This document shows, piece by piece, positions 16,351 through 25,152 of a stretch of 33,626 nt of DNA. A program made the translations under genes and the position numbers. This DNA comes from Methylococcaceae bacterium (GTDB taxonomy: Bacteria; Pseudomonadota; Gammaproteobacteria; Methylococcales; UBA1147), in contig JAKEEL010000094.1 of the NCBI GenBank assembly GCA_022616595.1, forward strand, positions 1 to 33,626. The letters run 5' to 3'. The notes under the pieces were generated by a model, which made no database searches, was not told the origin of the DNA, and saw only the letters and a program-made list of their open reading frames with translations. How positions within the stretch are numbered: position 1 is the first letter of the stretch; every line of letters starts with the position of its first letter.

Positions 16351-17532
16351 GTGGAGCTTTCTCCAGACCCCGTGGTAATCATCGGTTATGCCCGAACCCC
16401 GCTCGGTAAATTTCAGGGCAAGCTCAAAGATCTGAGCGCTCCCGAACTCGGCGCGGCCGCGATTTCCGGAGCTTTGACCTCGGCCGGTATCGCCCAGGAC
16501 AGGGTCGGCAAAGTGATCATGGGCTGCGTATTGAGCGCCGGAATCGGGCAGGCCCCGGCCCGCCAGGCGGCCTTGCTGGCTGGCCTGGATCCCGCGGTTC
16601 CCTGCCTGACCATCAACAAAATGTGCGGATCGGGCATGGAAGCGATCATGCTCGGACACGACACGATTAAGGCCGGCAGTGCCGAAGTCGTGGTGGCGGG
16701 CGGAATGGAAAGCATGTCCAATGCGCCCTATCTGTTCGCCAGGGACCAATTCCGGTCGCTCGGTCATAAGACCCTGTATGACCATATGATATTGGACGGT
16801 CTCGAAGATCCCCGGGAGCACCGTCTGATGGGCGATTATGCGGAAGACCGCGCGCAGGAATACCGGATCGATCGCGCGATGCAGGACCATTTCGCGCGCG
16901 AGTCGCTGAAACGGGCCTGGTCGAGCGCGGAAGATCGATGCATGGCCGATACGATCGTCCCGGTTGATACTCAGCGGGGTAAGGGGGACGGCCCGGTGAC
17001 TCGGGATGAACTCCCGAAACCGGAGGCTCTCGACAAAATCGCCCGATTGAAACCGGCATTCCGGGCAAACGGGACGATTACGCCCGCGTCATCGAGCGGC
17101 ATTGCGGATGGCGCGGCCGCTGTCGTTCTGGCAAAGGCTTCCACCGCCGCCCGCTTGAACCTCGAAGCCAAGGCCCGGATCGTCGCGCATTCGAGCCATG
17201 CGGGTGAAGCGGCGCGCTTTCCGGCTGCACCGGTCGGTGCGATTCGGAAGCTATTGGATTCGGTTGATTTGAAAAGTTCGGACATCGATTTGTACGAAAT
17301 CAATGAAGCCTTTGCCGTGGTCCCCCTGATCGCGATGCAGGAATTGGACCTGCCTCATTACAAAGTCAATATCGAGGGCGGCGCCTGCGCGATGGGCCAC
17401 CCGATCGGAGCGTCCGGAGCCCGGATTCTGGTCACACTGTTGTCTTCGCTGGCCAGGCACCGGCTCAAATCCGGGCTTGCATCGCTGTGTATCGGAGGTG
17501 GCGAAGCGACGGCCATCATGGTGGAGCGATGA
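16351..17532 (+). CDS. Acetyl-CoA C-acetyltransferase (thiolase)
   Basis: The enzyme cleaves acetoacetyl-CoA (or longer 3-ketoacyl-CoA) with CoA, or runs the condensation. The 393-aa product matches the normal thiolase length and has the nucleophilic Cys92 in NKMCGSGMEA, GGMESMSNAPY, NEAFAVVP, the His of AMGHPIGASGARI and the second Cys in CIGGGEATA. GTG at 16351 was chosen because AAGGTGG lies 6 nt before it and the protein then begins just ahead of VVIIGYARTP; the frame is open back to 16270. The stop codon overlaps the ATG of the carboxylase subunit by 4 nt, so both are coupled. With acetoacetyl-CoA synthetase 11 kb away it would complete acetoacetate breakdown to acetyl-CoA. Confidence 0.94.
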   Translation: MELSPDPVVIIGYARTPLGKFQGKLKDLSAPELGAAAISGALTSAGIAQDRVGKVIMGCVLSAGIGQAPARQAALLAGLDPAVPCLTINKMCGSGMEAIMLGHDTIKAGSAEVVVAGGMESMSNAPYLFARDQFRSLGHKTLYDHMILDGLEDPREHRLMGDYAEDRAQEYRIDRAMQDHFARESLKRAWSSAEDRCMADTIVPVDTQRGKGDGPVTRDELPKPEALDKIARLKPAFRANGTITPASSSGIADGAAAVVLAKASTAARLNLEAKARIVAHSSHAGEAARFPAAPVGAIRKLLDSVDLKSSDIDLYEINEAFAVVPLIAMQELDLPHYKVNIEGGACAMGHPIGASGARILVTLLSSLARHRLKSGLASLCIGGGEATAIMVER

Positions 17533-19133
17533 ACCCGCTGCCGACCCACATCGATACTCAAAGCGAGGCTTTCCGGAAAAACCGCTTGGCGACACAAGCC
17601 AGGATCAGCGAATGGCGGACGATTGAGCGGGAGGTCGAACTCGGCGGAGGTCGGGCCGCGCGCGACCGCCACGTCGCGAGAGGCAAGCTGCTGGTTCGGG
17701 ACAGGATCGGCAAACTGCTGGATAGGGGCGCGCCTTTCCTCGAGTTCTCGGCGCTCGCCGGTTTCAAGGTCTATCCTGAAACGACCCCCTCGGCGGGAAT
17801 CGTGACCGGGATCGGAAGGATCGCGAAACGGCTTTGCGTGGTGATTGCGAACGATGCCACGGTCAAGGGCGGGTGTTATTTCCCGCTGACCGTCAAGAAG
17901 CATTTGCGGGCCCAGGAAATCGCCCAACAAAACCGGCTTTCATGCATTTATCTGGTCGATTCCGGAGGTGCCTTCCTGCCGAGACAAGCCGAAGTGTTTC
18001 CGGACCGGGATCATTTCGGACGCATATTTTTCAACCAGGCCAATATGTCGGCCGAGGGCATTCCGCAGATCGCGGTCGTGATGGGTTCGTGTACCGCGGG
18101 AGGAGCCTATCTCCCCGCGATGTCGGACGAAAGCATCATCGTGCGCAAGCAAGGAACCATCTACCTCGGCGGGCCGCCTCTGGTCCGGGCTGCGACCGGC
18201 GAAGTCGTCGACGAGGAAGCTTTGGGCGGCGCCGATGTGCATGCCCGCCGCTCGGGTCTGGTCGATCATGTCGCGGAAGACGACCAGGATGCCTTGAACA
18301 AGGCGCGGGAGATTATCGGCAATTTTCCATCCCCAGAGTCTTCGGCCGGCTCCCTGCATTTCGACGATCCGTTGTACCCGGCCGAGGAGATTTACGGCAT
18401 CGTCCCGGGTGAAATTCGCTATCAGTACGATGTCCGGGAAGTCATCGCGCGGACCGTCGACGGCAGCCGCTTCTCGGAATTCAAGGCGCTCTACGGAAAA
18501 ACTCTGGTCTGCGGGTTCGCGCGAATCTGTAATTACCCAGTCGGAATAATCGCGAATAACGGGATCTTGTTTTCCGAATCCGCGTTGAAGGGTGCGCACT
18601 TCGTTCAGCTGTGCTGCCAGCGCAAGGTTCCTCTGGTATTCCTGCAGAATGTCGCGGGCTTCATGGTTGGCCAGGAATACGAGGCGCAGGGAATCGCGAA
18701 GCAAGGCGCGAAAATGGTGATGGCGGTCGCCTGCGCGAGGATCCCCAAAATCACGGTCATCATCGGCGGCAGTTTCGGTGCCGGCAATTACGCGATGTGC
18801 GGCCGCGCGTTTGCACCGAATTTCCTGTGGGCCTGGCCGAACGCGCAGATTTCGATCATGGGCGGCGAACAGGCCGCGGAAGTCCTTGCGACAGTCAAAC
18901 GCGAAAAATTCGAACGCTCGGGAGAGGACTGGCCGGAACAAAGCGAGCAGGAATTCAAAAAACCAATCCTGGAACGCTATCAGCAGGAAGGTAGTGCATA
19001 CTATGCGAGCGCGAGACTTTGGGACGACGGAATCATCGATCCGGCCGATACCCGGCGGATCATCGGGTTGAGTCTCGATGCCTGCCAGTCCGGGGCGGAC
19101 CGAGACTCGGATTTCGGGGTGTTCCGGATGTGA
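17529..19133 (+). CDS. liuB: Methylcrotonoyl-CoA carboxylase beta (carboxyltransferase) subunit
   Basis: The 534-aa product is a biotin-dependent carboxyltransferase with both crotonase-like halves. Sequences typical of MccB/LiuB include NDATVKGGCYFPLTVKKHLR, CIYLVDSGGAFLPRQAEVFP, RDHFGRIFFNQANMSAEGIP, MGSCTAGGAYLPAMSDE and GGADVHARRSGLVDH, then GFMVGQEYEAQGIAKQGAKM and GSFGAGNYAMCGRAF in the C-terminal half. It would transfer CO2 from biotin to 3-methylcrotonyl-CoA in leucine degradation; geranyl-CoA or other acyl-CoA carboxylase is less likely. The ATG overlaps the thiolase stop (ATGA). The partner biotin-carboxylase/biotin carrier subunit is not next to it, nor are isovaleryl-CoA dehydrogenase or the enoyl-CoA hydratase that usually complete the liu operon. 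Confidence 0.9.
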   Translation: MNPLPTHIDTQSEAFRKNRLATQARISEWRTIEREVELGGGRAARDRHVARGKLLVRDRIGKLLDRGAPFLEFSALAGFKVYPETTPSAGIVTGIGRIAKRLCVVIANDATVKGGCYFPLTVKKHLRAQEIAQQNRLSCIYLVDSGGAFLPRQAEVFPDRDHFGRIFFNQANMSAEGIPQIAVVMGSCTAGGAYLPAMSDESIIVRKQGTIYLGGPPLVRAATGEVVDEEALGGADVHARRSGLVDHVAEDDQDALNKAREIIGNFPSPESSAGSLHFDDPLYPAEEIYGIVPGEIRYQYDVREVIARTVDGSRFSEFKALYGKTLVCGFARICNYPVGIIANNGILFSESALKGAHFVQLCCQRKVPLVFLQNVAGFMVGQEYEAQGIAKQGAKMVMAVACARIPKITVIIGGSFGAGNYAMCGRAFAPNFLWAWPNAQISIMGGEQAAEVLATVKREKFERSGEDWPEQSEQEFKKPILERYQQEGSAYYASARLWDDGIIDPADTRRIIGLSLDACQSGADRDSDFGVFRM

Positions 19134-19536
19134 GCGCGCAAGATTATTCGTCGATCGGTTTTCTCCTATCTTAAGGGGTGGTCTGAAATTTGGGGAGTAG
19201 CATACTGGTTAATACCGGCCGTTGACAATCGTCCCGATCAATTAACTCTACAACCGGACTGGCGGTGATCTCGCGATCGAGAAGGCTGCCGCGCTCACCC
19301 AGCAGCCTGTTCACTCCAATGACCGGGTCGAGCTTTTCCCCCTTATTTGTTGACGAATATCAAAAAGCCTTCGGCTTCTCGATGGTACAAATACGCTTCG
19401 CCTCAATATTCAATAAGCAAACACAAACCGCGGGATTCGTACGCTCGAGGTGGATTGATCAATTTGAATGCGCGGATCGAGAGGTTTCGAAGCGTTTTGT
19501 GTGGCCAACTAATGAAGTCAGTTTTTGGAGAACGTA
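19134..19536. other. Intergenic stretch, no intact gene
   Basis: The 400-bp gap contains a consensus-like TTGACA (19222-19227) without a convincing -10 partner, a minus-strand open fragment of 47 codons (19171-19314) with no recognised family, and a short minus-oriented hairpin with a U tract (19362-19377). It may be a degraded gene or mobile-element remnant, but no terminal repeats or transposase motifs were found. Confidence 0.4.
19362..19377 (-). terminator. Possible minus-strand terminator with no known upstream gene
   Basis: On the minus strand AAGCC-GAA-GGCTT is followed by four more T (six in the run). The 5-bp stem is short. No minus-strand gene lies upstream, so it would end only an unannotated small or antisense transcript. 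Confidence 0.3.
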
Positions 19537-19935
19537 ATGAAAAAGAGTCTACCGATCAGTTTGATCAACGCGATGTTTATATTCGGTCTGTTCGCGTCCC
19601 TGGCGGTTGCCGCGGTCGGAATCAAGAATGAAAGCGAAATAGCCGGATCCTGGCTGTTGGAGAGTGCGGCCGCCAAATTGGGCGGTCCAAAGGTCAGCCG
19701 CGGCGAAACCTGGATCATCGGCAACGGGCAGCTCGAGAAAACCGGGTTGATCATGGCGAGAAGCGGGACTTACGATGTTCCTCCGGTACCGATCAAAATC
19801 GAGTCCGGGAAAATGCTGGTTCCTGTGATCGGAAGGCCGGGTAAGTTTACCGAGTTTGAAGTAATCGAGAAAAACGCGGATTCCATGGTGTTGTACGCAA
19901 AATCAGAGGGGTATCTGTTTTTCAAGCAGAAATAG
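19537..19935 (+). CDS. Small secreted protein of unknown function
   Basis: The ATG at 19537 has a GGAG ribosome-binding site 6 nt upstream, better than the in-frame ATG at 19525. The 132-aa product starts with a clear Sec signal peptide (MKKSLPISLINAMFIFGLFA, with cleavage probably after an Ala near residue 26). The mature part (about 105 aa) is beta-rich: ESEIAGSWLLESAAAK, GETWIIGNGQLEKTG, FTEFEVIEKNADSMVLYAKS and a final YLFFKQK. GSW followed by beta hairpins resembles lipocalin-like or YceI-like barrels only in general style; no family is assigned. It is a single-gene unit closed by a strong terminator. Confidence 0.75.
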   Translation: MKKSLPISLINAMFIFGLFASLAVAAVGIKNESEIAGSWLLESAAAKLGGPKVSRGETWIIGNGQLEKTGLIMARSGTYDVPPVPIKIESGKMLVPVIGRPGKFTEFEVIEKNADSMVLYAKSEGYLFFKQK

Positions 19936-19987
19936 ACGAGGGTAACGGAGACCTCGATCGGCGCGCAAACCGGTCTTCGTCGAGAGC

Positions 19988-20017
19988 AAAAGGGCGGACG
20001 GATTCTCCGCCCTTTTT
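19988..20017 (+). terminator. Rho-independent terminator after the secreted protein gene
   Basis: AAAAGGGCGGA (19988-19998) pairs perfectly with TCCGCCCTTTT (20006-20016) across a 7-nt loop, ending in five T. It lies about 50 nt past the stop codon. The A tract on the left means it may also work on the minus strand. Confidence 0.88.
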
Positions 20018-20155
20018 CATGCCTTTCGGCGCGATACTGGAACAATTCCGGATGAAATCGACGGGCCTGGATTGCGGACGATCAACGCTCGTTTATGAAA
20101 ATCCCATGCAATCGGTCTGCAGCCGCCCGAATTTGGAAAAGGATGCGAATAGATC

Positions 20156-20184
20156 ATGAATTCGAAGAGCGATCACGGTAGAAT
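20156..20184 (+). promoter_or_regulatory. Possible pyrG promoter
   Basis: TAGAAT (20179-20184) matches five of six -10 positions; at 17 bp spacing the -35 element is the weak ATGAAT (20156-20161). It would give a leader of roughly 80 nt before pyrG. Confidence 0.28.
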
Positions 20185-20273
20185 ACCACATCCTTGCAAT
20201 TTCCCCTGACAAACTGAAGGCCACAGATGGAGTCGATCTCCCCCGATCTGTTTAACGCGGATTTTCTCCCCGT

Positions 20274-21914
20274 ATGACCAAGTTCGTTTTCATTACCGGC
20301 GGCGTGGTTTCATCCCTGGGGAAAGGGATTGCCGCTTCGTCTTTGGCCGCGATCCTGGAAGCGCGCGGACTCAGGGTGACCCTGACCAAGCTCGACCCCT
20401 ACATCAACGTCGATCCGGGAACCATGAGCCCGTTTCAGCACGGCGAGGTGTTCGTGACCGAGGACGGCGCGGAAACCGATCTGGACCTGGGTCATTACGA
20501 GCGCTTCGTTCGGACCACGATGTTCAAGCGCAATAACTACACCACGGGCCAGATCTACGAGAACGTGCTGCGCAAGGAGCGCCGAGGCGAATATCTCGGC
20601 CAGACGATCCAGGTGATCCCGCATATCACCGATGAAATCCAGCGGGTGATCCGGGAGAGCGCGCAGAGTGCCGACCTGGCCCTGATCGAGATCGGCGGGA
20701 CCGTCGGGGACATCGAATCGCTGCCTTTTCTTGAAGCGATCCGGCAGATGCGCATCGAACTCGGCGAGGACAAGACCCTGTTCATCCATCTGACCCTGGT
20801 TCCCTACATCCCGAGCGCAGGTGAAGTGAAAACCAAACCAACCCAGCATTCGGTCAAGGAACTGCGTTCCATCGGGATCCAGCCGGATGTTTTGATCTGC
20901 CGTTCGGAGCGTGCGATTCCGCAGGCCGAGCGTCGAAAGATCGCGCTGTTTACGAACGTGAAGGAGGCCGCAGTCATCTCAGCAATCGATGCGGATACGA
21001 TTTATCGGATTCCGCTTCTGCTGCACGAACAGGGCCTCGATGAGCTGGTCGTGGATCAGCTGCGCTTCGATGTGCCGGCCGCCGACCTGTCGGAATGGGA
21101 GCGCGTGATCTGGGCGCTGGAAAATCCCGAGCGCGAGGTCACGATCGGAGTCGTCGGCAAATACGTGGATCATTCCGATGCCTATAAATCGTTGAGCGAA
21201 GCCTTGGTGCACGCGGGAATACATTCCCGGACCAAGGTCAATATCCAGTACGTCGATTCGGAATATCTGGAGGAGCACGGTCCCCATATTCTGAAAAAGG
21301 TCGACGCGGTACTCGTGCCGGGCGGCTTCGGTCAGCGCGGCATCGAGGGGAAAATTTCCGCGGCGCGCTTCGCGCGCGAGAACCGGGTTCCCTACTTCGG
21401 GATCTGCCTCGGCATGCAGGTCGCGGTGATCGAATTCGCGCGCGACGCGGCCGGGCTGGAAGGCGCGCACAGCACCGAATTTCTCGCGAATACCCCGCAT
21501 CCGGTGCTGGCGCTGATCACCGAGTGGCAGGATAAAACCGGGGTGTTCGAACACCGCAGCACCAGCTCGGATCTCGGCGGCACGATGCGTCTCGGAGGAC
21601 AACAATGCCGGCTCGCGTCAAACAGTTTGGCCCACTCGCTGTACGGCAAGGACGTGATCACGGAGCGTCACCGGCATCGTTACGAATTCAATAACTGCTA
21701 CATCGACACGCTGGTTGCGGCAGGGCTCAGGATAACCGGGAAGTCGATCGATGGCCGCTTGGTGGAAGTCATCGAACTCGCGGATCATCCGTGGTTCCTG
21801 GCCTGCCAGTTTCATCCCGAGTTTACCTCGACCCCGAGGAAAGGACACCCCCTGTTCATGGGCTTTGTGCAGGCGGCCTATCAATATCAAAAGGACAAGG
21901 CTTTGGCGGCATGA
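20274..21914 (+). CDS. pyrG: CTP synthase
   Basis: The enzyme aminates UTP to CTP with ATP and glutamine. The 546-aa product has the synthetase domain with P-loop GGVVSSLGKGIAASS, the conserved TKLDPYINVDPGTMSPFQHG and GGTVGDIESLPFLEA, and a class I glutamine amidotransferase domain with the nucleophilic Cys in GICLGMQ and the His/Glu pair in FHPEFTS. Length is normal for the family. No good ribosome-binding site precedes the ATG at 20274, although the start is fixed by the conserved MTKFVFITGG beginning. The stop overlaps the kdsA ATG by 4 nt. First gene of the conserved housekeeping run. Confidence 0.97.
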   Translation: MTKFVFITGGVVSSLGKGIAASSLAAILEARGLRVTLTKLDPYINVDPGTMSPFQHGEVFVTEDGAETDLDLGHYERFVRTTMFKRNNYTTGQIYENVLRKERRGEYLGQTIQVIPHITDEIQRVIRESAQSADLALIEIGGTVGDIESLPFLEAIRQMRIELGEDKTLFIHLTLVPYIPSAGEVKTKPTQHSVKELRSIGIQPDVLICRSERAIPQAERRKIALFTNVKEAAVISAIDADTIYRIPLLLHEQGLDELVVDQLRFDVPAADLSEWERVIWALENPEREVTIGVVGKYVDHSDAYKSLSEALVHAGIHSRTKVNIQYVDSEYLEEHGPHILKKVDAVLVPGGFGQRGIEGKISAARFARENRVPYFGICLGMQVAVIEFARDAAGLEGAHSTEFLANTPHPVLALITEWQDKTGVFEHRSTSSDLGGTMRLGGQQCRLASNSLAHSLYGKDVITERHRHRYEFNNCYIDTLVAAGLRITGKSIDGRLVEVIELADHPWFLACQFHPEFTSTPRKGHPLFMGFVQAAYQYQKDKALAA

Positions 21915-22738
21915 AGCTGTGCGGTTTCGAGGCTGGTCCGGATCAACCCTTGTTCCTGATCGCGGGCCCCTGCGTGATCGAAGGCGAACAATCCGCCCTC
22001 GATACCGCGGGAACCTTGAAGGAAATTACGCGGGAACTGGGCGTTCCGTTCATTTATAAATCGTCATTCGACAAGGCCAACCGCTCGTCGCACGAATCGT
22101 TCCGCGGGCCAGGGTTCGAGAAAGGCCTGCAGATTCTGGAGACGGTCAAGCGCAAGATCGGTGTGCCGGTTTTGACCGATGTGCATGAGAATACTCCATT
22201 CGGCGAAGTCGCCGCTGTCGTCGATGTGCTGCAGACCCCGGCGATGCTGTGCCGCCAGACCGATTTCATCGTGAACGTTGCCGCGGCCGGAGTCCCGGTC
22301 AATATCAAGAAGGGCCAGTTCATGTCCCCGTGGGAAATGCAGAACGTCGTGAACAAGGCCAAGTCCACGGGCAACAAACAAATCATGGTCTGCGAGCGCG
22401 GTGTTTCGTTCGGTTATAATAACCTCGTTTCGGATATGCGGTCGCTCGTGGTCATGCGCGAGACAGGCTGCCCGGTGGTCTATGATGCCACGCATTCGGT
22501 ACAGCTTCCGGGCGGGCAAGGGAGTTGTTCGGGCGGACAGCGGGAGTTCATTCCCGCGCTGGCACGGGCGGCCGTTGCGGTCGGGATATCGGGCCTGTTC
22601 ATGGAGACCCATCCCGATCCCGAGCGCGCGAAAAGCGACGGGCCGAACTCGTGGCCCTTGGCGAAGATCCGCGAACTGTTGTGGTCGCTGCTCGAAATCG
22701 ATCGGACAGTCAAAGCGAATTCGATCGAAATTTCTTAA
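21911..22738 (+). CDS. kdsA: 3-deoxy-8-phosphooctulonate synthase (Kdo-8-P synthase)
   Basis: Condenses phosphoenolpyruvate with arabinose 5-phosphate on the way to Kdo, the inner-core sugar of LPS, which marks the host as Gram-negative. The 275-aa product has IAGPCVIEGE, KSSFDKANRSS, TDVHENTPFGE, CRQTDFIVNVA, NIKKGQFMSPWEM, YDATHSVQLPGG and METHPDPERAKSDGPNSWPL. Cys21 in GPCVIE occupies the position filled by Asn in the E. coli enzyme, pointing to the metal-dependent class. ATG at 21911 overlaps the pyrG stop (ATGA); the open frame extends upstream into pyrG but without family homology. Confidence 0.97.
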   Translation: MKLCGFEAGPDQPLFLIAGPCVIEGEQSALDTAGTLKEITRELGVPFIYKSSFDKANRSSHESFRGPGFEKGLQILETVKRKIGVPVLTDVHENTPFGEVAAVVDVLQTPAMLCRQTDFIVNVAAAGVPVNIKKGQFMSPWEMQNVVNKAKSTGNKQIMVCERGVSFGYNNLVSDMRSLVVMRETGCPVVYDATHSVQLPGGQGSCSGGQREFIPALARAAVAVGISGLFMETHPDPERAKSDGPNSWPLAKIRELLWSLLEIDRTVKANSIEIS

Positions 22739-22765
22739 TAACGAAAGTTTGGAGAAGAGGCCTGC

Positions 22766-24052
22766 ATGTCGCAGATAGTCGATATAAAAGCGAGGGAAAT
22801 CCTCGATTCCAGGGGGAATCCAACCGTTGAAGCGGACGTCGTACTCGCGTCCGGAGAAATCGGTACTGCGATGGTTCCGTCCGGCGCCTCCACCGGAGCC
22901 CGCGAAGCCATTGAACTCCGGGACGGCGACAAATCCCGGTATCTCGGTAAGGGGGTCTTGAAAGCGGTTCAGAACGTCTGCACCGAAATCCGCGCAGGCA
23001 TCGTCGGCATGGATGCAAGTAATCAGGAGGCCTTGGACCGAAGCATGATCGCCTTGGACGGGACTCCGAACAAGAGCCGGCTCGGAGCCAACGCGATCCT
23101 GGCGGTCTCGATGGCCGCCGCACATGCGGCCGCAAAAGCCCGCGGCGTCCCCCTTTATAGGTATCTGAACGAGACCGGCAATTTTCTGATGCCGGTGCCG
23201 ATGATGAATATCATCAACGGGGGTGCGCACGCCGATAACAGCGTCGATCTGCAGGAATTCATGATTCTGCCGGTAGGTGCTTCGAGCTTCCGCGAAGCCA
23301 TTCGCTATGGTGCGGAGGTTTTTCATGCCTTGAAGGGAGTGCTTTCGGCCAAGGGGCTTGCGACCACGGTCGGCGACGAGGGCGGATTTGCCCCGAATCT
23401 GACGTCCAACGAAGCCGCCATCGGAGTGATTCTCGAGGCGATCGAGCAGGCGGGTTATCGGGCCGGCGAAGATATCTATCTCGGGTTGGATGTGGCCAGT
23501 TCGGAATTTTGTGAAAACGGCATCTACAATTTTGCCTCGGAAAGCAGGTCCTTCAATGCGGAACAATTTTCCGATTATCTGGCCGGCTGGGTTGCGAAGT
23601 ACCCGATCATCACGATCGAGGACGGCATGGATGAAGCAGACTGGGCCGGTTGGCGGATTCTGACCGACAAGATCGGAGGCAGGGTGCAATTGGTCGGAGA
23701 CGATCTTTTCGTCACGAATCCGGAGATTCTGCGCAAAGGGATCGACGAGAACATCGCGAACTCGATTCTGATCAAAGTGAATCAGATCGGATCCTTGTCC
23801 GAAACCCTGGAAGCGATCCGGATGGCGCAGAAAGCTTCCTATACCGCGGTTGTCTCGCATCGCTCCGGTGAAACCGAGGATGTCACGATCGCGGATTTGT
23901 GCGTCGCGACCTGCGCCGGACAGATCAAGACCGGCTCCCTGAGCCGCTCGGACCGGATTGCGAAGTACAATCGCTTGATGAAAATCGAGGAGGAGTTGGG
24001 CGACCGGGCGACTTATGCGGGGCGCTCGGCTTTTAGATACCTGGCCGGCTGA
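22766..24052 (+). CDS. eno: Enolase
   Basis: Interconverts 2-phosphoglycerate and phosphoenolpyruvate in glycolysis, and in Gram-negatives can join the RNA degradosome. The 428-aa product shows EILDSRGNPTVEADV, PSGASTGAREA, GGAHADNSVDLQEFMI, VGDEGGFAPNL, ITIEDGMDEADWAGW (metal ligand region), QLVGDDLFVTN, IKVNQIGSLSET and the SHRSGETED active-site loop. A GAAGAGG ribosome-binding site precedes the ATG. The gap of 27 nt after kdsA indicates cotranscription; supply of PEP next to a PEP-consuming enzyme is the usual arrangement. Confidence 0.98.
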   Translation: MSQIVDIKAREILDSRGNPTVEADVVLASGEIGTAMVPSGASTGAREAIELRDGDKSRYLGKGVLKAVQNVCTEIRAGIVGMDASNQEALDRSMIALDGTPNKSRLGANAILAVSMAAAHAAAKARGVPLYRYLNETGNFLMPVPMMNIINGGAHADNSVDLQEFMILPVGASSFREAIRYGAEVFHALKGVLSAKGLATTVGDEGGFAPNLTSNEAAIGVILEAIEQAGYRAGEDIYLGLDVASSEFCENGIYNFASESRSFNAEQFSDYLAGWVAKYPIITIEDGMDEADWAGWRILTDKIGGRVQLVGDDLFVTNPEILRKGIDENIANSILIKVNQIGSLSETLEAIRMAQKASYTAVVSHRSGETEDVTIADLCVATCAGQIKTGSLSRSDRIAKYNRLMKIEEELGDRATYAGRSAFRYLAG

Positions 24053-24140
24053 ACGAAGATCTTTGGGTATCCGTCCAGATCAACTGTATCCGATCGCCGG
24101 TTCATGCTCGGTTCCAAACCTGTGCAGGAAGGCTTAGATC

Positions 24141-24422
24141 ATGAAACTTCTAGGCGGGGTGCTGATTGTTTTGCTGGCATTGCTGCAATACAAATTCTGG
24201 TTCGGGGATACCGGATTTCAGAAGGCACGCCAATATGAGCAGCGTATCGAGAGCTTGCGCGAGGAGATCAAGGAAATCCGCAGCCGGAACGCCGCGCTTC
24301 AGGCCGAGGTCGATGATCTGAAAAACGGCATGGCGGCCGTCGAGGAACGGGCCCGGCGCGATCTCGGGATGATCCGGAAAAACGAAACGTTTTTTCAGAT
24401 TATCGAACCCTCGGCGAAATAG
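24141..24422 (+). CDS. ftsB: Cell division protein FtsB
   Basis: The 93-aa bitopic protein has one N-terminal transmembrane helix (KLLGGVLIVLLALLQYKFWF), then a periplasmic coiled coil (heptads in YEQRIESLREEIKEIRSRN and AALQAEVDDLKNG) and the conserved tail ERARRDLGMIRKNETFFQII. It joins FtsL and FtsQ in the divisome. AGGAAGG lies about 9 nt upstream of the ATG. Position between eno and ispD is the standard gammaproteobacterial order. The stop is TAG. Confidence 0.95.
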   Translation: MKLLGGVLIVLLALLQYKFWFGDTGFQKARQYEQRIESLREEIKEIRSRNAALQAEVDDLKNGMAAVEERARRDLGMIRKNETFFQIIEPSAK

Positions 24423-24444
24423 AGCGGTCCGTAGGGGTGGTTCG

Positions 24445-25152
24445 ATGGGCTTGAATAGCGCCCGGATCTGGGCTCTGGTTCCGGCCGCGGGCGTCGGCAG
24501 GCGCATGGCTGCCGATCGTCCGAAACAATACCTGAAGCTCGGCGAGCGTACGGTCCTTGAGCATACGCTCGATCGTCTGCTCGGATCACGGATCTATTCC
24601 GGCATTGTCGTGGCTGTTTCCGAGGATGACGGTTACTGGGATTCGCTTTCCTTGAGCCGCTCCCATTCGGTATCCCGGGTTACGGGCGGCAGCGAGCGGG
24701 CCGATTCGGTATTGGCGGGACTGAATTTTATCGCCTCGATTGCGGCGGAGGACGAATGGGTCATGGTCCACGATGCCGCAAGGCCGTGTCTGACGGCGAA
24801 TGACATCCGGCGCCTTCGGGATTCGGTGGCGAATGACAAAGTCGGCGGCATTCTGGCCTTGCCGGTTCACGATACGCTGAAAAGTACCGCGGCCGGCAGG
24901 ATTGAATACACAGTCGATCGGACCCGGATCTGGCGCGCGCTGACACCGCAGATGTTTCGTCTGGGTTTGCTCAGGGACGCGCTGATCGCGGTAGCGCAAG
25001 CCGGTCGGCTTGTGACCGACGAAGCCGGCGCGGTCGAATTGCAGGGCTTGAAGCCGCTGATCGTGGAAGGACGGCCCGATAACATCAAAATCACCCGGCC
25101 CGAGGATCTGCCTCTGGCCGCTTACTATCTGGAGCGGCAACGTTGCGAATAG
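24445..25152 (+). CDS. ispD: 2-C-methyl-D-erythritol 4-phosphate cytidylyltransferase
   Basis: Third step of the MEP isoprenoid route: CTP + MEP to CDP-ME. The 235-aa product has the nucleotidyltransferase loop VPAAGVGRRMAADRPKQYLK, the DAARPCL motif after WVMVHD, and TDEAGAVELQG with IKITRPEDL near the end. The ATG at 24445 follows a GGGGTGG ribosome-binding site. The stop TAG lies inside the first codons of ispF (10-nt overlap), so the two MEP enzymes are coupled. Confidence 0.97.
   Translation: MGLNSARIWALVPAAGVGRRMAADRPKQYLKLGERTVLEHTLDRLLGSRIYSGIVVAVSEDDGYWDSLSLSRSHSVSRVTGGSERADSVLAGLNFIASIAAEDEWVMVHDAARPCLTANDIRRLRDSVANDKVGGILALPVHDTLKSTAAGRIEYTVDRTRIWRALTPQMFRLGLLRDALIAVAQAGRLVTDEAGAVELQGLKPLIVEGRPDNIKITRPEDLPLAAYYLERQRCE

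Noticed and set aside
19134..19536. Insertion-sequence remnant
   Set aside because: No transposase motif, terminal inverted repeats or target-site duplication could be identified.
22064..23860. 598-codon open frame on the minus strand
   Set aside because: Antisense to kdsA and eno, both clearly identified; its composition (rich in Arg, His, Asp, Gly) is typical of a shadow frame.
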